From Alphaproteobacteria bacterium (GTDB taxonomy: Bacteria > Pseudomonadota > Alphaproteobacteria > Elsterales > Elsteraceae): a stretch of 38,745 bases of DNA. The notes beneath the pieces are model-generated. The model was given only the letters and a program-made list of their open reading frames with translations. It had not been told where the DNA came from and searched no databases. Every line of letters starts with the position of its first letter. The stretch's first letter is position 1. Made by a program: the position numbers and the translations under genes. The stretch is taken from assembly GCA_004292755.1 (NCBI GenBank), contig RDXE01000061.1, forward strand, positions 1-38,745, given 5' to 3'. Positions 8,726 through 17,703 of the stretch are shown here, piece after piece.

Positions 8726-10069
8726 ATGTCCCCTGTCATGACAGCTCCCATCCACATTGTCGGTGCCGGCCTCGCCGGGTCCGAAGCCGCCTGGCAGATC
8801 GTTCAACGCGGTGTGCCCGTCGTCCTTCATGAGATGCGACCGGTCTCCCGCACCGACGCCCACAGCACCGATCAGTTTGCCGAACTGGTCTGCTCCAACT
8901 CCTTTCGCTCAGACGATGCGCTCTACAACGCCGTCGGCTTGCTGCATGAGGAGATGCGGCGCTGCGGATCGCTGATCATGGCGGCCGCCGACCGGCACAA
9001 GCTGCCCGCAGGCGGCGCGCTTGCCGTTGACCGGGATGGCTTCGCCGGGGAGGTCACCGCGACCCTCACGGCCCACCCGCTGGTTAGCGTGGTGCGCGAG
9101 GAAGTGGCATGGCCCGCAGACGATTGGGACATGACCATCCTTGCCACGGGCCCGCTGACGGGCCAAGCGATGGCGGAGGAACTTCGCCGCCGGACCGGCG
9201 AGGACAGCCTCGCCTTCTTCGACGCGATCGCACCGATTGTTCACCGCGAGAGCATTGATATGGGCATTGCCTGGCTGCAATCCCGCTATGACAAGGCAGG
9301 CCCAGGCGGCGATGGTGCCGACTACATCAACTGCCCGCTGGAGAAGGACGGCTATTACGCCTTCATCGACGCGCTACTGAGCGGCGAGAAGACCGAGTTC
9401 AAGGAGTGGGAGGCGAATACCCCCTACTTTGAAGGGTGTCTGCCGATTGAAGTGATGGCCGGGCGCGGGCGCGACACGCTGCGGTTCGGGCCGATGAAGC
9501 CAGTGGGTCTGACCGACCCGCGGACGGGACGGCGCCCCTATGCCGTGGTGCAGCTGCGCCAGGACAATGCGCTGGGCACGCTGTACAATCTGGTCGGCTT
9601 CCAGACCAAGTTGAAATATGGCGAGCAAGCCCGCGTGTTCCGCATGATTCCTGGCCTGGGCGGGGCTGAGTTTGCGCGCCTCGGCGGGTTACACCGGAAT
9701 ACATTTATCAACTCTCCCAAGGTTTTAACCAGCGATCTTAAACTAAAATCTGAACCACGAATCCGCATGGCCGGGCAGGTCACGGGGGTGGAGGGCTATG
9801 TTGAAAGCGCCGCGATTGGCCTGATTGCAGGCCGACTGGCAGCAGCAGAGCGGCAGGGCCGCAGCGTCCCGCCCCTCCAGCCCACCACAGCCCTGGGCGC
9901 CTTGATCGCCCATATCACCGGCGGCGCCGACGCCCGCACCTTCCAGCCGATGAATGTCAATTTCGGCCTGTTCCCCGAGATCGACACCACCGACCGCGGC
10001 CGTGAGCGCAAAGCCGCCCTCGCCCGCCGCGCGCTCAGCGATCTGGAGGCGTGGCGCGAGGCGGCGTAG
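8726..10069 (+). CDS. trmFO: Methylenetetrahydrofolate-tRNA-(uracil-5-)-methyltransferase TrmFO
   Basis: A 447-residue FAD enzyme that makes ribothymidine at position 54 of tRNA using methylenetetrahydrofolate. An N-terminal FAD-binding motif, [13 protein letters not shown] (about 11-23), is followed by the family block [10 protein letters not shown] holding the first catalytic-type cysteine (Cys56), and [11 protein letters not shown] with the second (Cys238). These correspond to the two functional cysteines of characterised TrmFO. The ATG at 8726 has AAGGAG (8714-8719) six bases before it, which decides the start over the TTG at 8702. Presence of TrmFO implies the organism does not rely on the SAM-dependent TrmA for this modification. 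Confidence 0.96.
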   Translation: MSPVMTAPIHIVGAGLAGSEAAWQIVQRGVPVVLHEMRPVSRTDAHSTDQFAELVCSNSFRSDDALYNAVGLLHEEMRRCGSLIMAAADRHKLPAGGALAVDRDGFAGEVTATLTAHPLVSVVREEVAWPADDWDMTILATGPLTGQAMAEELRRRTGEDSLAFFDAIAPIVHRESIDMGIAWLQSRYDKAGPGGDGADYINCPLEKDGYYAFIDALLSGEKTEFKEWEANTPYFEGCLPIEVMAGRGRDTLRFGPMKPVGLTDPRTGRRPYAVVQLRQDNALGTLYNLVGFQTKLKYGEQARVFRMIPGLGGAEFARLGGLHRNTFINSPKVLTSDLKLKSEPRIRMAGQVTGVEGYVESAAIGLIAGRLAAAERQGRSVPPLQPTTALGALIAHITGGADARTFQPMNVNFGLFPEIDTTDRGRERKAALARRALSDLEAWREAA

Positions 10070-10077
10070 GCGGAGCG

Positions 10078-10920
10078 CTACACCCGCCCCCGCCACGCGG
10101 CCCAAGCGATGGCAGCGCCAAGCCAGGGGTCGGGTCGACCGAGGGTCGGGTCCCAGGGGTTGTAGCCGGCAGCCTCCAGCCTCGTTAGCCAGCGCTGTGC
10201 AGCGATGGCAGGCAGCAGGGCTGGTATGGCGGCCCTGTCAGGGCGGGTGGCACGGGCCTCGCTCAGCAAGGCTGCGGCCCGCTCGCAGACGGCGCGAACC
10301 ACGGGAGCCGCACGCTCCACAGAGCGCTGTTGCACCAACGCGGTCGGATGAACGCCTGCCGCGTCCAACAGATCGCGGGGCAGGTCCACGCGCCCGACGG
10401 CGGCGCGAAATGGCACGGCAAGCGCGAGGCCTGCGAGCGCATGGGCCGTGCCGAACAGACGCGCGGGGGGACAGTCCGCCACGCCCAGCAGCTTGGCGGC
10501 CAGCTGGCAGAGGCGTCCGCCGGTCTCGGCTGCATAAGCCTCAAGGGCAGCCAGAGTGGCAGGTGGCTCCTCCTCCAAATCCATGCTCCGGGCGTCGATC
10601 AGCGCTGTGAGGTCGGCCAGGGTCAGCCGTCCGTCCCCCAACACCGGCGCCAGCGCTGCGATCACGGGATGGGGATAGGGCTCCTGTGGACCTGAGCCGC
10701 TTGGCCCCTCCAACGCCTCACGCCACCAGGCCAAGCGAATCTGGCCCAGCATCGCCTCGCGCACCACGTCGCGCGTGCGCCCCAGTTCAAGGGCAAAGCT
10801 GTAGAGCGCCAGTAGCGCGCCGCGCGCTGCCGGGGGGCTTGCCCGCGAGGCCAACCAGCGTACCCGATCACCCTCCGCCAAGGTTGTGGCCAAGCTGTCT
10901 TGGATCGTGGGTTCCGTCAT
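10078..10920 (-). CDS. Squalene/phytoene synthase-family pseudoenzyme (NDUFAF6-like)
   Basis: A 280-residue protein of the squalene/phytoene synthase fold. The position of the first Asp-rich motif reads LYSFALELGRTRD in place of the catalytic FCRxxDDxxD, and no NxxRDxxED second motif is visible, so it is unlikely to condense prenyl diphosphates. This pattern, with QIRLAWWREAL after it and YNPWDP near the C-terminus, matches the alphaproteobacterial relatives of mitochondrial NDUFAF6, a complex I assembly factor. The ATG at 10920 gives MTEPTIQDSL; an ATG at 10932 is also possible. It is divergent from hpnC with only 28 bases between the starts. Role in complex I assembly is inferred from the mitochondrial homologue. 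Confidence 0.85.
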   Translation of the reverse strand: MTEPTIQDSLATTLAEGDRVRWLASRASPPAARGALLALYSFALELGRTRDVVREAMLGQIRLAWWREALEGPSGSGPQEPYPHPVIAALAPVLGDGRLTLADLTALIDARSMDLEEEPPATLAALEAYAAETGGRLCQLAAKLLGVADCPPARLFGTAHALAGLALAVPFRAAVGRVDLPRDLLDAAGVHPTALVQQRSVERAAPVVRAVCERAAALLSEARATRPDRAAIPALLPAIAAQRWLTRLEAAGYNPWDPTLGRPDPWLGAAIAWAAWRGRV

Positions 10921-10948
10921 GGGCGAGACCATGGCATGACACGTCTCG

Positions 10949-11761
10949 ATGCGCGAGACGCCACCTTCCCGGCCCAGCCGAACCGCCGACCAGGAGAACT
11001 TCCCGGTTGCCTCCCGCCTGCTGCGCGCCGATGTCCGGCCACTGGTCATGGCGTTCTACCGTCTGGCGCGCGCCGCCGATGATGTTGCCGACAGCGATAC
11101 CCTGTCGGCTGCAGTGAAGGTCACCCAGTTGGAGATCGTAGCGCGCCAGCTGGGGGATGACATCGCAGGGCAGTGCTTGCGCGATCTGTTGGTCGCCTTC
11201 CGCTGGGATGCGGAGGAGCGCACCTACCCGTCCTGGCCAGCACTGGTGGATGGCTACTGTGCCCATTCGGCTGGACCCGTCGCCCGCTTTCTGCTGGAAA
11301 CCCATGGCGAAGACCCGTTGACCCTTCGCCCTGGGGAGGCCCTTGCCGCGGCCCTGCAAGTGCTAAATCACTTGCAAGACATCCGGGACGACTGGGTCCG
11401 CCTGCGGCGGCTCTACCTGCCCTTGGACTGGATGGCCGAGGCCGGGGTGACCATCGACATGCTGAGTTTACACGTCTCAACACCCAACTTGCGCTTGGTG
11501 ATCGACCGGATGCTCGATGGCTGTGCACAGCTGTTGGATCAGGCGCGTCCACTGCCACGCTTGGTGCGAGACCCGGGATTGCGCGCGCAGTCGCGCACCA
11601 CGGTGGTGCTGGCCCGACGCCTGCTGCGTCGCCTGCGCCGCGGCGATCCGATGGCGGACCGGGTTGCCTTAAGCCGCATGGACTGGGGGCTCGCTGCGTG
11701 TGCGGGACTAGCCGCGGGCGGCTGGCCGCTGGTGCGCCGTCTTGCGGGGGTGGGGCGGTGA
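10949..11761 (+). CDS. hpnC: Hydroxysqualene synthase-pathway enzyme HpnC
   Basis: A 270-residue squalene/phytoene synthase-family enzyme. In the HpnCDE route, HpnD makes presqualene diphosphate from two farnesyl diphosphates, HpnC converts it to hydroxysqualene, and HpnE reduces this to squalene for hopanoids. It has ENFPVASRLL at the N-terminus, the first Asp motif FYRLARAADDVADSD (about 36-50), and a second region NHLQDIRDDW followed by RRLYLP, in the HpnC style and unlike the NxxRDxxED of HpnD. The ATG at 10949 is the only good start that keeps ENFPV. Its TGA overlaps the GTG start of hpnD (GTGA). Confidence 0.93.
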   Translation: MRETPPSRPSRTADQENFPVASRLLRADVRPLVMAFYRLARAADDVADSDTLSAAVKVTQLEIVARQLGDDIAGQCLRDLLVAFRWDAEERTYPSWPALVDGYCAHSAGPVARFLLETHGEDPLTLRPGEALAAALQVLNHLQDIRDDWVRLRRLYLPLDWMAEAGVTIDMLSLHVSTPNLRLVIDRMLDGCAQLLDQARPLPRLVRDPGLRAQSRTTVVLARRLLRRLRRGDPMADRVALSRMDWGLAACAGLAAGGWPLVRRLAGVGR

Positions 11762-12606
11762 GCCTGGCCCTGTCAGAGCGGTTGTTGTGTGCCGAGGTGC
11801 GCGCCGCTGGTAGTTCCTTCTATTGGCCGATGCGGTTGCTGCCCGTGCGGCGGCGGATTGGCATGTTCGCGCTTTACGCTTTCTGCCGCGCCGTTGATGA
11901 CATCGCCGATGGCTCGGATCCCGCCCCGCAGCGGCTGGCCGCACTGGCGGAGTGGCAGCGCATCATCGACAGCTTGCCCGCCGTGCCTGCTGCCCCTCCA
12001 GCAGCCGTCACCCTGGCCCACGCCGTCGCCGAGTTTGGCATCCCCCGCGCCGAACTCTCAGCGGTGATCGAGGGCATGCGGATGGATGCGGAGGCCCCGA
12101 TGATCGCCCCGCCATGGGCGACCCTGCGCCACTATTGTCGCTGCGTGGCCGGTGCTGTCGGTGTGGCTGCCCTGCCAGTGTTCGGGGCAAGCGATGCCGC
12201 CGCAGAACGCTTTGCTATCGCGCTGGGCGAGGCGTTGCAGTTGACCAACATTCTGCGGGACCTTGCTGAGGATGCAACGCTGGGTCGGCTTTACCTGCCA
12301 GCCGAAGCCTTGGCGGCGGCTGGCGTGCCCCCCAGCCCACGGGACGCGTTGGCACACCCGGCGCTGCCCGAGGCGTGCCGCGCCGTCGCAGTGGTGGCCC
12401 GCACCCGCTTTGCTGAGGCGGAGGCAGCGCTTGCCCACACCGACAGACGGCGGTTGCGCGCCTCGCTGGCGATGATGGCGGTCTATCGCCACCTTTTGGC
12501 ACGCCTAGAGGCAGCGGATTGGCGCTCGCCACACCGGCGGGTTGGCGTCTCGCCCCTGATCAAGCTGCCAATGGCACTGCTTGCCTTTGTCCGGGCACGG
12601 GCCTGA
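11758..12606 (+). CDS. hpnD: Presqualene diphosphate synthase HpnD
   Basis: A 282-residue squalene/phytoene synthase-family enzyme that joins two farnesyl diphosphates to presqualene diphosphate. Both metal-binding motifs are intact: YAFCRAVDDIADG near the N-terminus and LTNILRDLAEDATLGRLYLP in the middle. The substrate region begins FYWPMRLLPVRRR, typical for this family. The frame is open far upstream inside hpnC, but the GTG at 11758, overlapping the hpnC stop by four bases, gives the family length and indicates translational coupling. hpnE starts seven bases after its stop. Confidence 0.94.
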   Translation: MSLALSERLLCAEVRAAGSSFYWPMRLLPVRRRIGMFALYAFCRAVDDIADGSDPAPQRLAALAEWQRIIDSLPAVPAAPPAAVTLAHAVAEFGIPRAELSAVIEGMRMDAEAPMIAPPWATLRHYCRCVAGAVGVAALPVFGASDAAAERFAIALGEALQLTNILRDLAEDATLGRLYLPAEALAAAGVPPSPRDALAHPALPEACRAVAVVARTRFAEAEAALAHTDRRRLRASLAMMAVYRHLLARLEAADWRSPHRRVGVSPLIKLPMALLAFVRARA

Positions 12607-12613
12607 CCGCGCG

Positions 12614-13873
12614 ATGACCGTTGCTGTGATTGGCGCCGGGCTGGCCGGACTGGCCGCCGCCCTCGACCTCGCAGAAGCCGGGGTCGCCGTGCAGGTGTTT
12701 GAGGCCTCCCCCCACGCCGGTGGGCGCTGCCGTTCCTGGCACGACCCGGACCTCGGCTTGATCGACAATGGCGCCCACATCCTGCTGACCAGCAATCACA
12801 CGGCGATGGCATGGTTGGCGCGCCTCGGCACGGCTGGTTTGATGCAACCGGTTGCCGCTGGCGGGTTCGTGTTCCGGGACCTCGCCGACGGCGCGCGCTG
12901 GACGGTGCGCCCGGATCGGGGGCCCTGGGTGTTTGATGCCAAGCGGCGCACGGCTGACGTCGGTGCGTGGAGCCATCTCTCAGGTCTATTGCGTCTGCTG
13001 CTGGCCGGACGCACCGCCACGGTGACAGAAGTGCTGCGCCGCCAGCCTCTCGCGCTTCGTCGTCTGTGGCAGCCGCTGTGTGTCGCGGCATTGAACACGC
13101 CGCCCGACCTCGCCTCAGCCCGCATGTTCGCCCGCACCCTGATGCGCGCCTTTGCCACGCCACCGGTGCCGCTGCTGGCGAGCCAATCCCTCGACGCCGC
13201 ACTGGTCGCACCGGCGGTTGAGCGGTTGCGTGCCCTTGGCGGCGTTGTGCGCACGGGCTGCCGGGTGCAGCGCCTGATCCGCCAGGATGCCCGCGTGACG
13301 GCCCTGGTCACAGCCGAGGGGGAGGTTCCCGTCACAGCCGTGGTCCTGGCAGCCCCCCCAGAGGCAGCAGCCGAGCTGATGCCCGGCCTTGTGGTGCCAA
13401 CTGCTTCAGCTGCGATTGTCAACCTGCACGCGCGCCTGCCGGAGGGCGTTCGCCTGAGCGAGGGGCCGATGCTCGGCCTGATCGGCGGCACGGCCGAGTG
13501 GCTGTTTCAGCGCGGGTCGCTGTTGACAGTCACCGTCTCAGCGGCCGACCGGCTGCTGGCGCTGTCACGGGCCGAGATCGCGGCCTTGGTCTGGCGCGAT
13601 TGCGAAGTGGTGCTGGGCTGCCCACTGCCAGCCGCCCACCGTGTGATCAAGGAGCGCCGGGCCACCATCCTGGCAACCCCAGCGGGGCTCAGCCAGCGCC
13701 CCTCGGTTGATGCGACAGGCCTCAGCAATGCACGGCTGGCCGGCGATTGGACGGCCACACCTGTGCCCGCGACGATTGAGGGGGCGCTGATCTCCGGTGC
13801 GCGGGCCGCACGCTCGCTGTTGCAGGCACTGCCGACACTGCGGTTGCCTGTCGCAGTCGCAGCGCCTACATGA
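12614..13873 (+). CDS. hpnE: Hydroxysqualene dehydroxylase HpnE
   Basis: A 419-residue FAD-dependent oxidoreductase of the amine-oxidase/phytoene-desaturase fold that reduces hydroxysqualene to squalene, the last step before squalene-hopene cyclase. The FAD-binding motif VAVIGAGLAGLAAALDLAEAG starts at residue 3 and is followed by VFEASPHAGGRCRSW. The C-terminal FAD region is LAGDWTATPVPATIEGALISGARAA. The ATG at 12614 was chosen because the dinucleotide-binding motif must sit at the N-terminus. It is the third gene of hpnCDE. No squalene-hopene cyclase lies in the window. Confidence 0.94.
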   Translation: MTVAVIGAGLAGLAAALDLAEAGVAVQVFEASPHAGGRCRSWHDPDLGLIDNGAHILLTSNHTAMAWLARLGTAGLMQPVAAGGFVFRDLADGARWTVRPDRGPWVFDAKRRTADVGAWSHLSGLLRLLLAGRTATVTEVLRRQPLALRRLWQPLCVAALNTPPDLASARMFARTLMRAFATPPVPLLASQSLDAALVAPAVERLRALGGVVRTGCRVQRLIRQDARVTALVTAEGEVPVTAVVLAAPPEAAAELMPGLVVPTASAAIVNLHARLPEGVRLSEGPMLGLIGGTAEWLFQRGSLLTVTVSAADRLLALSRAEIAALVWRDCEVVLGCPLPAAHRVIKERRATILATPAGLSQRPSVDATGLSNARLAGDWTATPVPATIEGALISGARAARSLLQALPTLRLPVAVAAPT

Positions 13874-13958
13874 TTGCCGCGTGCGTGGGGACCGCGTTGT
13901 GGCAATCCGCCCGACCGGGGTCCATGTCCGGGTGTTGTTCCGATCAATGAGGATTGTC

Positions 13959-14564
13959 ATGGCCTTCGAGCTTCCTGCCCTGCCCTACGCTGCCAACGCG
14001 CTTGAGCCGTACATGTCGGAGAAGACGTTCAGCTTCCACCACGCCAAGCATCACAACACCTATGTGGTGAATCTGAACAATCTGGTGAAAGACACGCCGA
14101 TGGCCTCCCAGTCACTGGAGGAGATCATCAAGGCGTCCGCAGGTGATGCCAGCAAGGCGGGCATCTTCAACAACGCGGCCCAAGTGTGGAACCACACTTT
14201 CTTCTGGAACTGCATGAAGCCGCAAGGCGGTGGCAAGCCAGCCGGTGCGCTGGCCGAAGCCATCGACAAGTCGTTCGGCTCGCTGGACGGCTTCAAGGAG
14301 CAGTTCAAGCAAGCCGCCGTCACGCAATTCGGCTCTGGCTGGGCGTGGCTGGTGATTGAAGGCGGTGAGCTGAAGATCACCAAGACCGGCAATGCCGATC
14401 TGCCGATGGCCCATGGCCAGACCGCGCTGCTGACGGTCGATGTGTGGGAGCATGCCTACTACATTGACTACCAGAACCGCCGCCCAGACTTCGTGCAGGC
14501 GTTCCTGGACCATCTGGTGAACTGGGACTTTGTGTCCGAGAACTTCAAGAAGGCGCTGAACTAG
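13959..14564 (+). CDS. sodB: Superoxide dismutase [Fe]
   Basis: A 201-residue superoxide dismutase. Metal ligands are visible as His27 in FSFHHAKHH, the His of QVWNHTFFW, and Asp and His in the signature DVWEHAYY. The Gln in AAQVWNHTF is the placement typical of iron enzymes, and there is no Gln at the manganese-type position, so iron is favoured. The frame is open upstream into hpnE, but the ATG at 13959 (MAFELPALPY) is the family start and has GAGGA close before it. The protein is cytoplasmic, with no signal peptide. The TPR-glycosyltransferase gene begins 16 bases after its stop. Confidence 0.96.
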   Translation: MAFELPALPYAANALEPYMSEKTFSFHHAKHHNTYVVNLNNLVKDTPMASQSLEEIIKASAGDASKAGIFNNAAQVWNHTFFWNCMKPQGGGKPAGALAEAIDKSFGSLDGFKEQFKQAAVTQFGSGWAWLVIEGGELKITKTGNADLPMAHGQTALLTVDVWEHAYYIDYQNRRPDFVQAFLDHLVNWDFVSENFKKALN

Positions 14565-14580
14565 CCTTCCGATTCCGGTG

Positions 14581-16365
14581 ATGAGCGCGGCGGCGCTGCT
14601 GGCTGAGGCCGTTGACTCTGAAACGGCTGGTGCGCCAGCCGCCGCCGCGCTGTTGTTTCAGGCCTCGGTTAATGCCGATCCTGCCGTTGCACTGGCTTGG
14701 CTGGGCCTGATTCGGTGTTTGATCGCGACTGACCGGCTGCCCCAGGCGGCAGCATGCCTTGAGCACTGGATCGCAACCCAGCCGGATGCGAGCCAGGCGC
14801 AAGCCACCGGGCACTGCCTGCTCGCTGTGGCCCAGCCCGATGCCGCATTGGGCCATCTGGACGCTGCCCTAGCGCTCGATCCTCTGTCAGCCCTCTGCCT
14901 GCGCCTCCGCGCCGCTCACGCCGCCGCGGCTGGCGACTTGGACACCGCCCAACTGGCGGCCGAGACCGCGGTTCTGGTGGCCCCCGATGACGCCGAGGCC
15001 CAAATCCTGCTCGCCTTGATCCAGGCCGACCGTGTGACAGCTGGTGCGCGCGACCTGGATGCCGGGGAGGTCGTTCGCACTCTCACCGGTCTGGCGGATC
15101 GCCATCCGGACCATGCCGGGCTGCACTACCGCCTGGAAGAGTGGCTGCTCGCGGCAGGAGCGGCGGACGCAGCGCTGGCCCGCAGTCAGCGCTTTACGGC
15201 TCTGGCGACCCATACCCTGCACCACGATCCAATCGCCCTGGAATGGCACCTCGTGGAGCAAGGCGATTATCCGGCGGCACTCGCTCTCTGGCGCAGCGGT
15301 CAGGTGCCCTCGGGTCCACGGCGGACCTTCCGGTTTGATGCGGGCCACCAGTACAGCATCGGTCACCTCACCGGCTCGCGGGAGACGGCTCGGGCGGCGC
15401 GCCGGGCGATTCCAGCACTCACCGGCAGGGCAGCGACACCACTCGCCATGCTGCTGCTGGTGAAGGACGAGGCGGCGTTGGTGCGGGACCACATCGCCCA
15501 CCATCTGGGCCAGGGAGTGGAGCGCGTGCTGGTCACCGACAATGGCTCCACCGATGGCACCCGAGACATCCTGGCCGACCTCCAGCGGACATGGCCTGTC
15601 GATGTGATCGATGAACCCGCTGGTGGCTGGCAGCAGGACCTATGGACCAGCCGCATGGCCTGGATCGCAGCCGAGCGCTATCAGGCGGACTGGCTGTTTT
15701 CGGCCGATGCCGACGAGCAGTGGTGCGCAGACCGTCCCTTGCCGACCGCTATTGCTGAAGCTGCAGCCCCGTATGGGCCGGAGTGTTCGATGCTGCTGGC
15801 GCGCCAATGGCTGATGGTGCCCGATGCTGCGGCTTCCGGACGCGGCTTTGCCACCACCCGGGCAATAACCAGCCCTCTTGGCACCACCCGCTGGGTGGGG
15901 CGAGCGGATCAGGCGGCGTGGTGGCACGTCCAACTACCGAAGGCGTTGGTGCGCGGAGCCGTTGTCGAGGCGATTTGGCCCGGCAATCACTACGCCGTCA
16001 CGTGGGAGCCACAATGGGGCGTGGCGCCTGCGATCACGGTGCGCCACCACCATTTGGGCGATTTCGCCTGGTTTCAGGCCAAGGTGCGCCGGGTGGCGGC
16101 AACCATGGCGGCAAACCCGCGCTGGGGCCGCCATGCTGGCGTGTATCAGCGCCTCGCCCAGTTGGATCAGGCCGGGCGGCTGGAGGCGGAGTGGCGCCGC
16201 GGCGTGTGGCCGAACCCGAGCATCGCCCCCCTGGTCAGCGAGGTGCCACCACCACCGCCTGCGCGTCCGTTACCGTCCGGACGGGGGGAGAGTTTGAATA
16301 CCCTCGCTCACCGCCTCACCTCGGCCGTGCCGCGCTTCGACCTTACTGTCGGGCGGCCAGGATGA
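14581..16365 (+). CDS. TPR-like repeat protein fused to a family 2 glycosyltransferase
   Basis: A 594-residue protein. Residues 1 to about 240 are Ala- and Leu-rich helical repeats (AVALAWLGLIRCL, AALGHLDAALALDPLSALCL and others) in the style of TPRs. The C-terminal half is a glycosyltransferase of the Glyco_tranf_2_4 type: MLLLVKDEAALVRDHIAHHL from residue 290, VTDNGSTDGTRDIL near 318, and SADADEQW with the Asp-x-Asp metal site at 376-378. There is no signal peptide or membrane helix, so it should act in the cytoplasm on an envelope glycan or protein. The acceptor and sugar are unknown. A GTG lies directly before the chosen ATG. It follows sodB closely and may share its transcript. Confidence 0.85.
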   Translation: MSAAALLAEAVDSETAGAPAAAALLFQASVNADPAVALAWLGLIRCLIATDRLPQAAACLEHWIATQPDASQAQATGHCLLAVAQPDAALGHLDAALALDPLSALCLRLRAAHAAAAGDLDTAQLAAETAVLVAPDDAEAQILLALIQADRVTAGARDLDAGEVVRTLTGLADRHPDHAGLHYRLEEWLLAAGAADAALARSQRFTALATHTLHHDPIALEWHLVEQGDYPAALALWRSGQVPSGPRRTFRFDAGHQYSIGHLTGSRETARAARRAIPALTGRAATPLAMLLLVKDEAALVRDHIAHHLGQGVERVLVTDNGSTDGTRDILADLQRTWPVDVIDEPAGGWQQDLWTSRMAWIAAERYQADWLFSADADEQWCADRPLPTAIAEAAAPYGPECSMLLARQWLMVPDAAASGRGFATTRAITSPLGTTRWVGRADQAAWWHVQLPKALVRGAVVEAIWPGNHYAVTWEPQWGVAPAITVRHHHLGDFAWFQAKVRRVAATMAANPRWGRHAGVYQRLAQLDQAGRLEAEWRRGVWPNPSIAPLVSEVPPPPPARPLPSGRGESLNTLAHRLTSAVPRFDLTVGRPG

Positions 16366-16390
16366 GCGGGCGGCTCGCCACGCCCCTGCC

Positions 16391-17092
16391 ATGAAGCAGG
16401 CCCAAGCTTGGCCAATGCCGTGGTTGGTGCTGATCCTCTTGGTTCTGATCGGTCCGCCTGCGCTGGCGCGCTCTGTCGATGTCGCGTTGGTGCTGGCGAT
16501 TGATTCCTCCTCCTCCATCAACACGGAGGAGTTCGCGTTACAGCGGGAGGGGTTGGCGGCTGCCTTCCGCGACCCAGACGTCCAAGCACTGATGACGGCT
16601 GGTCCCCAGGGTGCTGTCGCCGTCACCATCCTCGAATGGTCCGATGCTAGCTGGCAGGAAGTTGCTGAACCCTGGCGGGTGCTGGATGGCGCAGCAGCTG
16701 CCGAGGCTCTGGCTGCCGACCTCGACATTCTGCCCCGGCGAATCTGGGGCGGTGCCACAGCGATCGGTGCTGCCTTGGTGCGCGCGCGTGCCGTGCTGGC
16801 CGAGGCGCCAGCGGCAGGCCGCCGGGTCATTGATGTCTCGGGTGACGGCAGTGCCACAGACCCCCGTCGGCTCGCCACCATTCGCGCGCAGCTGCAGGCC
16901 GAGGGCGTTACGGTCAATGGCCTTGCCATCCTGGGTGAGGAGGCGAACCTCGACACCTACTATCAGGCCGAGGTGATCACCGGCCCAGGTGCCTTTATGA
17001 TCGTCGCCAAGGATTTCTCTGACTTTGCGCGCGCGTTTCGGATCAAACTGCTGCGGGAGCTTCAGCCGGGTCCTGTCGCGCAGGTGCGCTGA
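16391..17092 (+). CDS. DUF1194 exported von Willebrand A-like protein
   Basis: A 233-residue protein with an N-terminal signal peptide (hydrophobic core WLVLILLVLIGPPALA, cleavage near residue 27). The mature domain has the VWA-like fold: a MIDAS-type DSSSSI at residues 38-43 inside VALVLAIDSSSSI, and a later strand VIDVSGDGSATDPR. This combination identifies the DUF1194 family, widespread in alphaproteobacteria and of unknown function, thought to bind a divalent metal and protein partners in the periplasm. It lies 25 bases after the glycosyltransferase gene and 28 bases before the cyclic-nucleotide-binding gene. Confidence 0.88.
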   Translation: MKQAQAWPMPWLVLILLVLIGPPALARSVDVALVLAIDSSSSINTEEFALQREGLAAAFRDPDVQALMTAGPQGAVAVTILEWSDASWQEVAEPWRVLDGAAAAEALAADLDILPRRIWGGATAIGAALVRARAVLAEAPAAGRRVIDVSGDGSATDPRRLATIRAQLQAEGVTVNGLAILGEEANLDTYYQAEVITGPGAFMIVAKDFSDFARAFRIKLLRELQPGPVAQVR

Positions 17093-17120
17093 CCGCCCCG
17101 CTGAGTGAAGGAGGCAGGGC

Positions 17121-17498
17121 ATGCGGGAGGGACCAGACCGGCGGTTTTTCGGCCCCGGCGACGTGATCATTCGCGAAGGGGACCGGGGCAGTAACTTCTT
17201 CCTGATCGAAAAGGGCTTGGTGGAAGTGGTCAAACAAGGCCCGTCCGGCCAAATCGTGCTGGGCCATATTGGCATCGGCGGGGTGTTTGGCGAGATGGCA
17301 CTGATCGACGATCGCCCGCGCATGGCGACGGTAACCGCTGTCGATCCGACCACCTGCAAAGTGTTCCCGAAATCCTACCTGGACGACAAGATTGCCCGCA
17401 GCGACAAGCTAGTGCGCGCGCTGATGAAGATCTTTGTCGAGCACATCCGCAGCATCACGGAGCTGCAGGTCAAAGAGACCAAGCAGCCGCCCAGTTAG
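17121..17498 (+). CDS. Small stand-alone cyclic nucleotide-binding domain protein
   Basis: A 125-residue protein that is little more than one cyclic nucleotide-binding domain. The strand pattern FGPGDVIIREGDRGSNFFLIEKG is followed by the phosphate-binding cassette FGEMALIDDRPRMATV (56-71), with Glu58 and Arg67 in the positions that contact the ribose and phosphate of cAMP or cGMP. There is no DNA-binding helix-turn-helix, so it is not a Crp-type regulator. It may act as a protein-bound sensor. AAGGAGG (17108-17114) lies six bases before the ATG. It is the last gene of the sodB-to-CNB run. Confidence 0.9.
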   Translation: MREGPDRRFFGPGDVIIREGDRGSNFFLIEKGLVEVVKQGPSGQIVLGHIGIGGVFGEMALIDDRPRMATVTAVDPTTCKVFPKSYLDDKIARSDKLVRALMKIFVEHIRSITELQVKETKQPPS

Positions 17499-17530
17499 GG
17501 CAGAGCAACCACACCAAGGCGGAAGGGGGA

Positions 17531-17607
17531 TGGGGCGACCGACCGGACTCGAACCGGCGACATTTCGGACCACAACCGAACGCTCTACCGACTGAGCTAC
17601 GGTCGCC
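17531..17607 (-). tRNA. tRNA-His (anticodon GTG)
   Basis: Read on the minus strand the 77 bases fold into a full cloverleaf. Acceptor GCGACCG pairs with CGGTCGC over seven perfect pairs. The D arm starts TAGCTC. The anticodon stem is TTCGG/CCGAA around the loop TTGTGGT, whose anticodon is GTG. The T loop is TTCGAGT. The gene encodes an extra G at position -1 (17607), C73 (17534) and the 3' CCA (17531-17533). G-1 opposite C73 is the classical histidine identity element and is kept here. It is divergent from the aminotransferase gene. Confidence 0.97.
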
Positions 17608-17703
17608 ACCGCGTCTGCAGGCTGATACTTCCCTTGCCCCCCTGCGTCAAGCCATCCTCGCACGGCGCGCTGAATGCGCCGCACGCTGGCCTGTAGGAGT
17701 TCC

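Noticed and set aside
7338-8741. 467-codon open frame antisense to the mlrC-family gene
   Set aside because: Shadow of a clearly coding strand; the product is rich in Arg, His and Gly without recognisable domains.
11173-11757. Upstream extension of the hpnD frame inside hpnC
   Set aside because: The extension is not homologous to anything recognised, and the GTG overlapping the hpnC stop gives the normal HpnD length.
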